NCBI GenBank assembly: GCA_031397815.1 | Contig: JANNMJ010000180.1 | Location: 1-42,566, forward strand | DNA: 42,566 bases | Direction: 5' to 3' | From: JANNMJ01 sp031397815 | GTDB taxonomy: Bacteria; Bacteroidota; Bacteroidia; Cytophagales; Hymenobacteraceae | Part shown: positions 16,014-23,552 of the stretch, one piece after another | Numbering within the stretch: position 1 is the stretch's first letter | Layout: every line of letters starts with the position of its first letter | Notes under the pieces: generated by a model | What the model was told of the DNA's origin: nothing | The model's input: the letters and a program-made list of their open reading frames with translations, nothing else | The model's database searches: none | Made by a program: the position numbers and the translations under genes

Positions 16014-16049
16014 GCAAAAAAAACGGCCTCTCTAGCTGAGAGGCCGTTA
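16014..16049 (-). terminator. Rho-independent terminator after the TolC/adaptor operon
   Basis: Minus strand: AACGGCCTCTC-AGCTA-GAGAGGCCGTT followed by TTTTTT. The 11-bp perfect stem starts 5 bases after the adaptor stop codon. Confidence 0.95.
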
Positions 16050-16053
16050 CGGG

Positions 16054-17445
16054 CTACTTGCCTTCTTCGTCCTTCGGCGGACCGCCTTGCTTTAGCTCGT
16101 TGGCGATGTCTTCAGAGGTTTTCACGACCACATGGTCGTTCGGCTTGAGGGTTTTGGAAACCGCGCGGAAAGGGCCGCTTACCACTTTCTGGCCTTCTTT
16201 CAGCCCGCTGATGATTTCCATGTGGTCGAAATCGGAGATGCCGGTTTCGACGGGAACGGCTTTTACCACGTCTTTCTCGATCACGAAAACCACTTCTTTC
16301 AGCTCTTCCTTCGGCTTCTGGTCGTCGGTTTCGGTCGAAGTGGATTGTGGGCGAGTGGGATCTTTCGGGGTCGGTTTGCGCCCGGCAATCTCGTCGGCGG
16401 TGCGGGTGGTGACGGCCGTCAGCGGCACGGCGAGCGTGTGGTCTTTGCGGTTGGTGATGATGTCGACGGAGGCCGTCATGCCGGGGCGGAAGGGGCGGGG
16501 GTTCTTGGCGAGTAAATCACCATAAGACTCGTTCAGGAGCCGAATCCGCACCTCGAACTCGGTCACGGCGTCGAGGGTCGTGGCGTCTTTGGCGGTGTTG
16601 GCGATGCTCGTTACCACTCCCTTGAACTTGCGGTTCTGGGTCGCATACGCATCCACATCGACCACCACCGAATCGCCGAGGCGGATATCGACGATATCGT
16701 TCTCATTGACATTCACGCGCACTTCCATCGCCCGCAGGTTGGCGATACGGAGCATCTCGGTACCACCCATCTGGCCCGTCCCGACCACCCTCTCGCCCCG
16801 CTCGACAGCGAGTTTCGACACGATACCCGACACCGGCGCATACAGCGTGGTGCGGTTGAGGTTCGTGCGCGATTCCGACAACGACGCGTTCGCGCTGCTC
16901 ACGGCCGCTTCGGCCGCCCGAATGCGCTGCCGCGCCGATTCCAGCTCTTTCAGACTGGCCTGATACTGCGCCCGGCTCTGCTCGAACTCGGCCTGCGCAA
17001 TCACTTTCTGCTCAAATAGCTTCTGATTCCGCTCGTACGTCAGCCGCGTCTGAGCCGCCGTCGCTTCGGTCTGGCCGAGGGAAGCGCGGGTCTGCGCCAG
17101 ATTTGCCTGCTGCTGCGAAACCCCCGCCGACTGCATCGCAACCGCCGACTGGTAGGCATCCGGCCGAATCCGCGCCAGAAGCTGGCCCTTCGTCACGGAA
17201 TCGCCCTCTTTCACGAACAGCTCCGTGATTTCGCCTGAAACGTCGGCCGCCAGCTTGACTTCCGTAACGGGCTGCACCTTGCCCGAAGCACTCACTTTTT
17301 CGGTGATTTTGGCGTAGCCGACGGGTTCGGCCATGACCGATGTGCCCGTAGGCCCCCCAATCCAGCCTTTGTTTTTAGCGACCATTGCGCCGCCAAGCAG
17401 CACAACAATAAGAACGACCAGGATGATAAGGACGCGGTTATTCAT
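16054..17445 (-). CDS. Periplasmic adaptor subunit (MacA/RND membrane fusion protein type)
   Basis: The 463-residue protein has an N-terminal membrane anchor (residues 5-23, LIILVVLIVVLLGGAMV), a lipoyl half-motif (GEITELFVKEGDSVTKGQLL), a long alpha-hairpin rich in Gln/Ala (about 95-185), the second lipoyl half (LYAPVSGIVSKLAVERGERV), beta-barrel and membrane-proximal domains (RPFRPGMTASVDIITNRK). A Thr/Pro/Lys-rich insert (about 365-395) interrupts the last domain. Adaptors of this type join an inner-membrane pump to TolC. The TolC gene is 102 bases upstream in the same operon, but no MacB or RND pump gene is adjacent. Confidence 0.9.
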   Translation of the reverse strand: MNNRVLIILVVLIVVLLGGAMVAKNKGWIGGPTGTSVMAEPVGYAKITEKVSASGKVQPVTEVKLAADVSGEITELFVKEGDSVTKGQLLARIRPDAYQSAVAMQSAGVSQQQANLAQTRASLGQTEATAAQTRLTYERNQKLFEQKVIAQAEFEQSRAQYQASLKELESARQRIRAAEAAVSSANASLSESRTNLNRTTLYAPVSGIVSKLAVERGERVVGTGQMGGTEMLRIANLRAMEVRVNVNENDIVDIRLGDSVVVDVDAYATQNRKFKGVVTSIANTAKDATTLDAVTEFEVRIRLLNESYGDLLAKNPRPFRPGMTASVDIITNRKDHTLAVPLTAVTTRTADEIAGRKPTPKDPTRPQSTSTETDDQKPKEELKEVVFVIEKDVVKAVPVETGISDFDHMEIISGLKEGQKVVSGPFRAVSKTLKPNDHVVVKTSEDIANELKQGGPPKDEEGK

Positions 17446-17547
17446 GGGGAGGGTAAAGGGGTATGCAAGGAAAAGGCGGCGGAGGTACGGTGCTGATAGC
17501 CAAGCGACTGTATCGCATTTTGGTCGCCCGTTCCATCGGCGTCCGGC

Positions 17548-19110
17548 CTACAGCTCCAGCGGGCGACCCATGTACAGGTCGAGCACCTTGCGCTTGAAAA
17601 CGTAGTCGTACTTGGCCTGAATCTGGTCGGCTTCGGCGCGCGACCGGTTGTTCTTGATCTGACTGAAATCGGTGCCGTTGAGCAGGCCGTTGGCGAACCT
17701 GATATCGGCGTTTTTGAGCGAGAGGTCGAGTGCTTCGAGCTGCCGCGTGGTGGCGGCGTAGCGCCGTCGGGCCGATTCGGCATCCGCTACCGCCTGCTCG
17801 ATGCTTTGGCGGAGAGTCAGGCGAGTCTGATCGGCGTTGAGCTGGGCTTGTTGCGCTTGGAGCTGCGCGCGCTTCACTTGCGTCCGCACTTGCAAGCCGT
17901 TGAGAAGCGGCACGTTCAAGGTGAAGCCGATTTGCTTGCCGAAGTTGTCTTTGAACTGGCTCGTGAAGTTGGTCGGCTCCTGCCGGAAACCCGGTTGGAA
18001 CGAGTACACGACGTTGCTCAGGTCGGGTTGCTGCGTGCCGGAAATCAGCCCAAAACCGACCGGCCGCAGCACGGTATCGCCCGTCGCGATGAAGCTCGAC
18101 CGCTGACTCGAATACGCCGTGAACAGCGACGCGCCGAACGACAAGCGCGGCCAATAGCTGCCCCGCGCCACATCGACGCCCTTGTAAGCCGCCGCCAGTC
18201 GCAAATCGGCGGCTTTCAGCTCGGGGCGGATGCCGGAAGCGGCGTCGTACACCTGCTGCGCCGTCAGGTCGATGGGCGCATCGGCGGAGGGGAGGGCGAT
18301 GACCGGCTCGGCGAGCTGAAACTGCGCGGGCGGCACGTCGGCGGGGTCGAGGTTGAGCTGCTGCTCCAGGCGCAGCGTATTGACGATAAGGTTGTTCTGC
18401 GCCGTCACCACGTTCACGTCTTCCGTGGCGAGCTGGGCGCGCACATCCAGCACGCTGCTTTCGGCGATGGCGCCGGCCTTGAGTTGCTTCTCGGCTCGTT
18501 CAAGCTGAGCGACGGTGGTGGTGCGCTGAATCTCGGCGGCGCGGAGCGTCTCGCGGTTCAGCAGCACTTGCAGATACCCGGACGCCACGTTCAGGAGCAA
18601 GTCGGTTTTGGCTTTCTCCAGATCCTGCACGCTCGCCGCCGCGCTGAGGCGGTTGCGCTTGACGGTGTTGCGCAGCACGCCACCCTGATAAATCGGCAGC
18701 GACCCGTTCAGGCTGAAGTTGTTCGCCCGAATCGTATTGTTCTGAAACTCATACGTCACCGGGTCAACCGAGGTGCCGTATTGGTAGGTGTGCGTGGCTT
18801 GGCCGTTGATGGACGGCAGAATCGCCGCGCGGCTTTGGGTGAGCGTCAGGACATCGAGGCGCGACGAGAGGTCGGTGCCGCGCAAACCAAGGTTGTTCGT
18901 CAGCGCGTAATCGATGGCGCCTTGCAGCGTCCACGGGCCGGTGGGGGCGGCGGCGCGAGGCGGGGCCGTTTGGGCGATTGCTCCCACGCTGGTGCCGGTC
19001 AGGAGCACGGTCAGGAGGGCGTAACGACGGGCTGTGTGCCCGCCGACCTCTGGAAGTAGCCCGTGCACGCGGAGGCGAATGCGAGAGATGAGTGTGGGCG
19101 GCAGGTTCAT
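17548..19110 (-). CDS. TolC-family outer membrane efflux protein
   Basis: The 520-residue precursor has a signal region ending GAIAQTAPP (about residue 47) and two copies of the OEP fold: WTLQGAIDYALTNNLGLRG..., long coiled-coil helices (DLEKAKTDLLLNVASGYLQV, AEKQLKAGAIAESSVLDVRA), then PELKAADLRLAAAYKGVDVA and a second helical pair (RAQLQAQQAQLNADQTRLTL). The trimer forms the outer-membrane channel of a tripartite exporter. It is the first gene of a two-gene operon with the adaptor at 16054-17445, ended by a strong terminator. The start at 19110 is the only one preceding a plausible signal sequence. Confidence 0.93.
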   Translation of the reverse strand: MNLPPTLISRIRLRVHGLLPEVGGHTARRYALLTVLLTGTSVGAIAQTAPPRAAAPTGPWTLQGAIDYALTNNLGLRGTDLSSRLDVLTLTQSRAAILPSINGQATHTYQYGTSVDPVTYEFQNNTIRANNFSLNGSLPIYQGGVLRNTVKRNRLSAAASVQDLEKAKTDLLLNVASGYLQVLLNRETLRAAEIQRTTTVAQLERAEKQLKAGAIAESSVLDVRAQLATEDVNVVTAQNNLIVNTLRLEQQLNLDPADVPPAQFQLAEPVIALPSADAPIDLTAQQVYDAASGIRPELKAADLRLAAAYKGVDVARGSYWPRLSFGASLFTAYSSQRSSFIATGDTVLRPVGFGLISGTQQPDLSNVVYSFQPGFRQEPTNFTSQFKDNFGKQIGFTLNVPLLNGLQVRTQVKRAQLQAQQAQLNADQTRLTLRQSIEQAVADAESARRRYAATTRQLEALDLSLKNADIRFANGLLNGTDFSQIKNNRSRAEADQIQAKYDYVFKRKVLDLYMGRPLEL

Positions 19111-19197
19111 TTCAGCTGGTTCGGGGAATCAGGGCAGGAGAGTGGCGCGGGTTCGGAAGGGTTGCCTGATTGAGGCGCTGAATCAGAGGGTGCTGAA

Positions 19198-19872
19198 TCA
19201 AAGGGCACTGATGTAATGCACGTCGCGTACCCACGGCAGCGCGCGCAGGTAATCCAGCGTGAGCGGCCGCAGCTCGGAGTCCATCTCGATGAACTGCCGC
19301 GCCAAATCGTTCTTGCCGCGCCGCGAGACGCTCATCGTGGCGATGTTGCAGTCGTCGTGCGCGATGACGTCGGCGATGAACGCGATGGAGCCGGGCCGGT
19401 CCTGCGCATCGATGATCAAGGTGTTCAGATTACCCGAAAAGTTGCACGAGAAGCCATCGACTTCTACAATCCCCACGACTCCGCCGCCGCGGCTCTGCCC
19501 GACTACTTCGGCCTGATCGCCGTTAGCGGCGGTGAGCTTCACGCGCACGGTGTTGGGGTGGAGCGTCGAGGCGTTGCCGATGCCTTGGAACTCGAACGTC
19601 AGGCCGTTCGCTTCAGCGTGAGTGAAGGCTTCGCGGATGCGCTCGTCGTCGGTGGGGTAACCGAGCAGGCCCGCGACGATAGCACGGTCGGAGCCGTGGC
19701 CTTCGTAGGTGCGGGCGAACGAGTTGTAAAACGTGATTTGCGCGTGCGTCGGGGTGGAGCCGAGGATGCGTCGGGCCGCCAAACCGATGCGTACAACCCC
19801 GGCCGTGTGCGATGAAGATGGACCAATCATCACGGGACCAATCATATCGAAAATGGAGCTTTTTTCGGCCAT
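19198..19872 (-). CDS. sdaAB: L-serine dehydratase (iron-sulfur type), beta subunit
   Basis: From the ATG at 19872 (MAEKSSIFDMIGPVMIGPSS) the protein has 224 residues. The SSSHTAGVVRIGLAARRILG motif is diagnostic of the beta domain, followed by FYNSFARTYEGHGSDRAIVA and a C-terminal ACT-like domain (TLIIDAQDRPGSIAFIADVI). Together with the alpha subunit (not in the window) it deaminates L-serine to pyruvate with a [4Fe-4S] cluster. A longer reading to 20019 would overlap the leader of the divergent dioxygenase gene. The gene lies 87 bases upstream of the TolC start, but I see no evidence that they are cotranscribed. Confidence 0.93.
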   Translation of the reverse strand: MAEKSSIFDMIGPVMIGPSSSHTAGVVRIGLAARRILGSTPTHAQITFYNSFARTYEGHGSDRAIVAGLLGYPTDDERIREAFTHAEANGLTFEFQGIGNASTLHPNTVRVKLTAANGDQAEVVGQSRGGGVVGIVEVDGFSCNFSGNLNTLIIDAQDRPGSIAFIADVIAHDDCNIATMSVSRRGKNDLARQFIEMDSELRPLTLDYLRALPWVRDVHYISAL

Positions 19873-20041
19873 TTGACGCGGTTTGGCGGGAATTAGCCCG
19901 CCGGAGGTCAAAGGTGGGGTAAATCCCCTAAATCCCCACGGCGCGGGTGGCGGAAAATGCCGAATTTGCGCCCAAATCGGCCAGCGGGTTCCCGCCAAGC
20001 ACGCGCTGGTCGATTCCATTCCTCTCCTTCCCTATCAATCC

Positions 20042-21001
20042 ATGTCCGATACCGCCCATTGGCTTCAGAAGCTGGAAGAAAAATACGCTACCGACGATCA
20101 GGACGTCGCCGCGTATCTCGAAGGCCATTATTACCGCCGCTACGTCACTTACTGGGACTATGTGCGCCTCGATACGCTCCTTTCGCTTCAGACGCCGCTC
20201 ACCGATATTCCTGATGAGCGCATCTTCATTATTTATCACCAGATAACGGAGCTGTATTTCAAGCTTTGCCTGCACGAATACGAGCAGATCGGCTTCACCG
20301 AAAACCTCTCGGCCGCTGAGCTGCTGACGCGGGTGCAGCGCATCAACCGCTATTTCGAGCATCTGACCAGCTCGTTCGATGTGATGGTAGATGGGATGGA
20401 CAAGCAGCAGTTTTTGAAGTTCCGAATGTCGCTGATGCCCGCTTCGGGCTTCCAATCGGCACAATACCGGCTGATTGAGCTTTCCTCGACTCCTCTTTAC
20501 AACCTCACCGCCAAGGAGCGCCGGAAAGCCCTCGGCGAGTCGGCGCCCCACGAAGAGATGCTGGCGTGCCTGTATTGGCGGGCGGGTGCTACGCTACAGG
20601 ATTCGGGCGCCAAGACGCTCACGCTTACGCAGTTCGAGGAAAAGTATGCGGGAATGTTGCACGAGCACGCCCGCAAATACCAAGGCCACACCCTCTGGGA
20701 TGCCTACCAGCGCCTGACCGAAGAAGAGCGCCAAAACCCGCGCCTGTTGAAGCAGATGCGCGCCCTCGACGCCAATGTGAACGTCAATTGGCCGTTGGTG
20801 CACTTCAAGAGCGCAGTGCGCTATCTGGAGCGCGACCCAGAGGCCGTAGCGGCCACAGGCGGCACCAATTGGCGGAAATATCTGCCGCCGAAATTCACGC
20901 AGCGCATCTTCTTCCCGGCGCTTTGGGCCGAACAGGAATTGACCGATTGGGGCAAAGGCTGGGTCGAGACGGTTCTCGATGAGATGAATAAGCCGTCGTA
21001 A
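20042..21001 (+). CDS. Tryptophan 2,3-dioxygenase family protein
   Basis: The 319-residue protein begins MSDTAHWLQKLEEKY. Hallmarks are TYWDYVRLDTLLSLQ, HQITELYFKLCLHE (active-site base and substrate region), FRMSLMPASGFQSAQYRLIE (substrate carboxylate Arg) and the haem ligand His254 in WPLVHFKSAVRYL, followed by TGGTNWRKYLPPK. It is expected to be a tetrameric cytoplasmic haem enzyme converting L-tryptophan to N-formylkynurenine. The in-frame extension back to 19883 encodes Pro/Gly-rich residues and overlaps the divergent promoter region, so the ATG at 20042 is preferred. No kynureninase or formamidase gene is adjacent, so the pathway context is not visible here. Confidence 0.93.
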   Translation: MSDTAHWLQKLEEKYATDDQDVAAYLEGHYYRRYVTYWDYVRLDTLLSLQTPLTDIPDERIFIIYHQITELYFKLCLHEYEQIGFTENLSAAELLTRVQRINRYFEHLTSSFDVMVDGMDKQQFLKFRMSLMPASGFQSAQYRLIELSSTPLYNLTAKERRKALGESAPHEEMLACLYWRAGATLQDSGAKTLTLTQFEEKYAGMLHEHARKYQGHTLWDAYQRLTEEERQNPRLLKQMRALDANVNVNWPLVHFKSAVRYLERDPEAVAATGGTNWRKYLPPKFTQRIFFPALWAEQELTDWGKGWVETVLDEMNKPS

Positions 21002-21026
21002 GCGCCCACCGATTCAAACGCCCTCT

Positions 21027-22130
21027 ATGCCGCTTCGCCTTCGCGTCGTTCGTCGTCCGCTGTCCTTCACTTTCCCTGCGCGCACGTCGCGCGGGGCGCT
21101 CACCGAGCACATCGCCCATTACCTTCTTCTCGACGACCCCGCGCGCCCCGACCGGCCCGCCGGGGTAGGGGAAGCGTCGCCGCTCGTCGGGCTAAGCCCG
21201 GATGAAGACGATGACTTTTTTGCGCACCTGCAAGCCCTCGCCGCCCGGTTCAACCGCGCCGGCGTCACCGACCTGACGCCCGCCGGGGCACTCCGACTAG
21301 TACCGGCGGCGCTCCCGGCTGTCCGGTTCGGCCTCGAAACCGCCGCCCTCGATTGGGCCAACGGTGGGCAGCGGCGCTTGTTCGATACGCCGTTCAGCCG
21401 GGGCAAAGCGAAGCTGCCGATTAACGGGCTGATCTGGATGGGCGATGCCGCGTTTATGCGCGAGCAAATCACCCAGAAGCTCGACGCCGGGTATCAATGT
21501 CTGAAGCTCAAAATCGGCGCGCTCGATTTTGAAACCGAGCTGGCGATTCTGAAGGAAATCCGCGCATTTGTGGGGCCGGAGCGCCTGACGCTGCGCGTGG
21601 ATGCGAACGGCGCTTTCCGGGTCGAGGAAGCGCTGGAGAAGCTCACGGCGCTCGCGGCGTTCGATTTGCATTCTATCGAACAGCCGATTGCTACCGGCCA
21701 ACCCGTGGCGATGGCGCGCCTGTGCCGCGAGTCGCCGGTGCCGGTGGCGCTCGATGAGGAGCTGATTGGCGTGACGGCGGACGCGGCCATCGCGGAGCTG
21801 CTCGATACCCTGAAACCCGCTTACGTGGTGCTCAAACCCACACTCCTCGGCGGACTGACCGCCACGCGGCAGTGGGTGACAGCGGCAAAAGCGCGCGGCA
21901 TCGGCTGGTGGCTGACGTCGGCGTTGGAATCGAACATCGGTCTCAACGCCGTTGCGCAATTGGCGGCCGATCTCGGCGTTGGCGATTTCCCGCAGGGGCT
22001 TGGGACGGGGCAGCTCTACCGTCCCCTTGATAACCCTGCCTCGCCGCTTTGCGCCGAGGGCGGCTGGCTCTGGCTCGACCACGAGCAGCCGTGGGGTGCG
22101 GTTGACGGGAGCGGCGGTAGCGGGATTTAA
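21027..22130 (+). CDS. menC: o-Succinylbenzoate synthase-like enolase superfamily enzyme
   Basis: The 367-residue protein has an N-terminal capping domain (MPLRLRVVRRPLSFTFPART) and a barrel with the full catalytic set: Lys160 and Lys162 (CLKLKIG), metal ligands Asp192 (RVDANGAF), Glu218 (SIEQP) and Asp243 (ALDEEL), and Lys270 (VVLKPTLLGG), then TSALESNIG. These match OSB synthase of the menaquinone pathway (SHCHC to o-succinylbenzoate). Sister activities in the family (N-acyl amino acid racemase, dipeptide epimerase) cannot be ruled out because no other men genes are linked. It starts 26 bases after the dioxygenase stop and probably shares its transcript. Confidence 0.85.
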   Translation: MPLRLRVVRRPLSFTFPARTSRGALTEHIAHYLLLDDPARPDRPAGVGEASPLVGLSPDEDDDFFAHLQALAARFNRAGVTDLTPAGALRLVPAALPAVRFGLETAALDWANGGQRRLFDTPFSRGKAKLPINGLIWMGDAAFMREQITQKLDAGYQCLKLKIGALDFETELAILKEIRAFVGPERLTLRVDANGAFRVEEALEKLTALAAFDLHSIEQPIATGQPVAMARLCRESPVPVALDEELIGVTADAAIAELLDTLKPAYVVLKPTLLGGLTATRQWVTAAKARGIGWWLTSALESNIGLNAVAQLAADLGVGDFPQGLGTGQLYRPLDNPASPLCAEGGWLWLDHEQPWGAVDGSGGSGI

Positions 22131-22164
22131 CACGACTTCGGCGGCCGTATCGGTATCTTCGGCC

Positions 22165-23430
22165 GTGCCGCGCTTCCGGTTTTTGCTCTGCTTTGCGTTG
22201 CTGCTGGTCCTGTTGCTGCTGAGCGGCGGGACGGGGCAATTGGCGGCGCAAACCCCCGCCGGACCGATGCGCCTCGCCCGTAGCGGGGCGCGACTGGCGC
22301 GGGTGCCGCTGCGCGTGCGCCGCAACCTGCTGCTCGTGCCGCTGATGCTCAACGGGCGCGGGCCGTATCAGTTCGTGCTCGATACGGGCGTCGACCGGAT
22401 GATTCTCACCGACCCCGGCGTGCGCGATGAGCTGGCGCTCCCCGCCGGTTATCCGCTCCTCGTGGAAGGCGCGGGCGAGGAAGGCGCCCTGCGCGCCGCG
22501 CTCGTGGAAGGGGTGCGCGTGGCGCTGCCGGGCGTGGCGGAAGCGCCCCTGACCGTGGCAGTGCTTTCGGGCGATGCGCTGGAGCTGAGCCGCTACGTGG
22601 GGGAGCCGGTGGCGGGCCTGATCGGGAACGATGTGTTTGCGTCGTTCGTGGTGGAAGTGCGGAGCGGCACCGGTCAGCTTTTTCTCCACGACCGCGCCCG
22701 GTTCCGTGCCCCGCGCGGCGCTTCCCGCCTGCCGCTGAGCATCCGCGAGGGCAAGCCGTATGTGCGCGCGCACGTCCGGTTGGGCGCCGAACCGACCGAT
22801 ACGCTCACCGCGCTCCTGCTCATCGATACCGGCGCGGGACACGCGCTTTCGCTCGAAACCGGCTCTCACGCCGCCCTGCGGCTGCCGAAGGAGCGGATGC
22901 GGTCGCAATTGGGGCGGGGGCTGAGCGGGCCGGTGAACGGGTGGCTCGGTCGGGTGGGGGCGCTGGAGATGGGGCCGTATCGCTTGGAAAAACTCCTGAC
23001 TTCCTTCCCCGATTCCGGCGCCGTGCGGATGAAGCTGCGGTTCCGACGGCAGGGGAATCTGGGGTACGAAACCCTCAAGCGCTTCCGGGTTTGGTTCGAT
23101 TATCCCGGTCACGGCCTCTGGATCAAGCCGTCGCGCCATTTCCACGACCCGTTCGAGCACGATATGAGCGGTTTGGAGATTATTGCGCGCGGCGCGTCGT
23201 TCAGCCGGTACCTCATCGAGAGCGTACAACCCGGCTCCCCCGCCGAAGAAGCAGGGCTGCTCCCCGACGACGAGCTGCTCATGATTGATTCGCAACCTGC
23301 CAACACCTACACGCTCACCACGCTAAGTCAGCTTCTACACTCGCGCGATGGGCGGCATATTCCGCTGCTGGTCCGGCGCGATGAGCGGGACTTTTTCTAC
23401 ACCACGCTCATCCTGAAAAGAGTAATATGA
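22165..23430 (+). CDS. Secreted retropepsin-like aspartyl protease with C-terminal PDZ domain
   Basis: I choose the GTG at 22165 as start: it is the only in-frame start codon placing a signal peptide first (VPRFRFLLCFALLLVLLLLS, cleavage near LAAQ), 34 bases after the menC stop. Reading back to 21952 would overlap menC and bury the hydrophobic segment. The 421-residue product has two retropepsin-like active-site loops (YQFVLDTGVDRM about residue 75 and LLIDTGAGHA about residue 218) and a PDZ domain (about 350-415; VQPGSPAEEAGLLPDDELLM). Tandem DTG plus PDZ proteins are a known Bacteroidota type, probably periplasmic or surface-anchored; substrates are unknown. The next genes encode an export-type complex, so a link to export or processing is possible but unproven. 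Confidence 0.85.
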   Translation: MPRFRFLLCFALLLVLLLLSGGTGQLAAQTPAGPMRLARSGARLARVPLRVRRNLLLVPLMLNGRGPYQFVLDTGVDRMILTDPGVRDELALPAGYPLLVEGAGEEGALRAALVEGVRVALPGVAEAPLTVAVLSGDALELSRYVGEPVAGLIGNDVFASFVVEVRSGTGQLFLHDRARFRAPRGASRLPLSIREGKPYVRAHVRLGAEPTDTLTALLLIDTGAGHALSLETGSHAALRLPKERMRSQLGRGLSGPVNGWLGRVGALEMGPYRLEKLLTSFPDSGAVRMKLRFRRQGNLGYETLKRFRVWFDYPGHGLWIKPSRHFHDPFEHDMSGLEIIARGASFSRYLIESVQPGSPAEEAGLLPDDELLMIDSQPANTYTLTTLSQLLHSRDGRHIPLLVRRDERDFFYTTLILKRVI

Positions 23431-23552
23431 AGTCATTTTTAAGACTGATTCCAGATAAGGCAAACATTTGGTCGTCTAAGTCAGTTTAAGGTCCTGCCAT
23501 ACCTTCGGCCTTGCTGTTCGGTCTGCCGATTCCTTCACCAGTTGTCGTTTTA

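Noticed and set aside
17806..19059. 417-residue frame antisense to the first TolC gene
   Set aside because: Shadow frame; the opposite strand has the full OEP pattern and signal peptide.
21943..23295. 450-residue frame antisense to the PDZ protease
   Set aside because: Arg/His/Gln-rich shadow of a high-G+C gene with clear signal peptide, DTG and PDZ motifs on the other strand.
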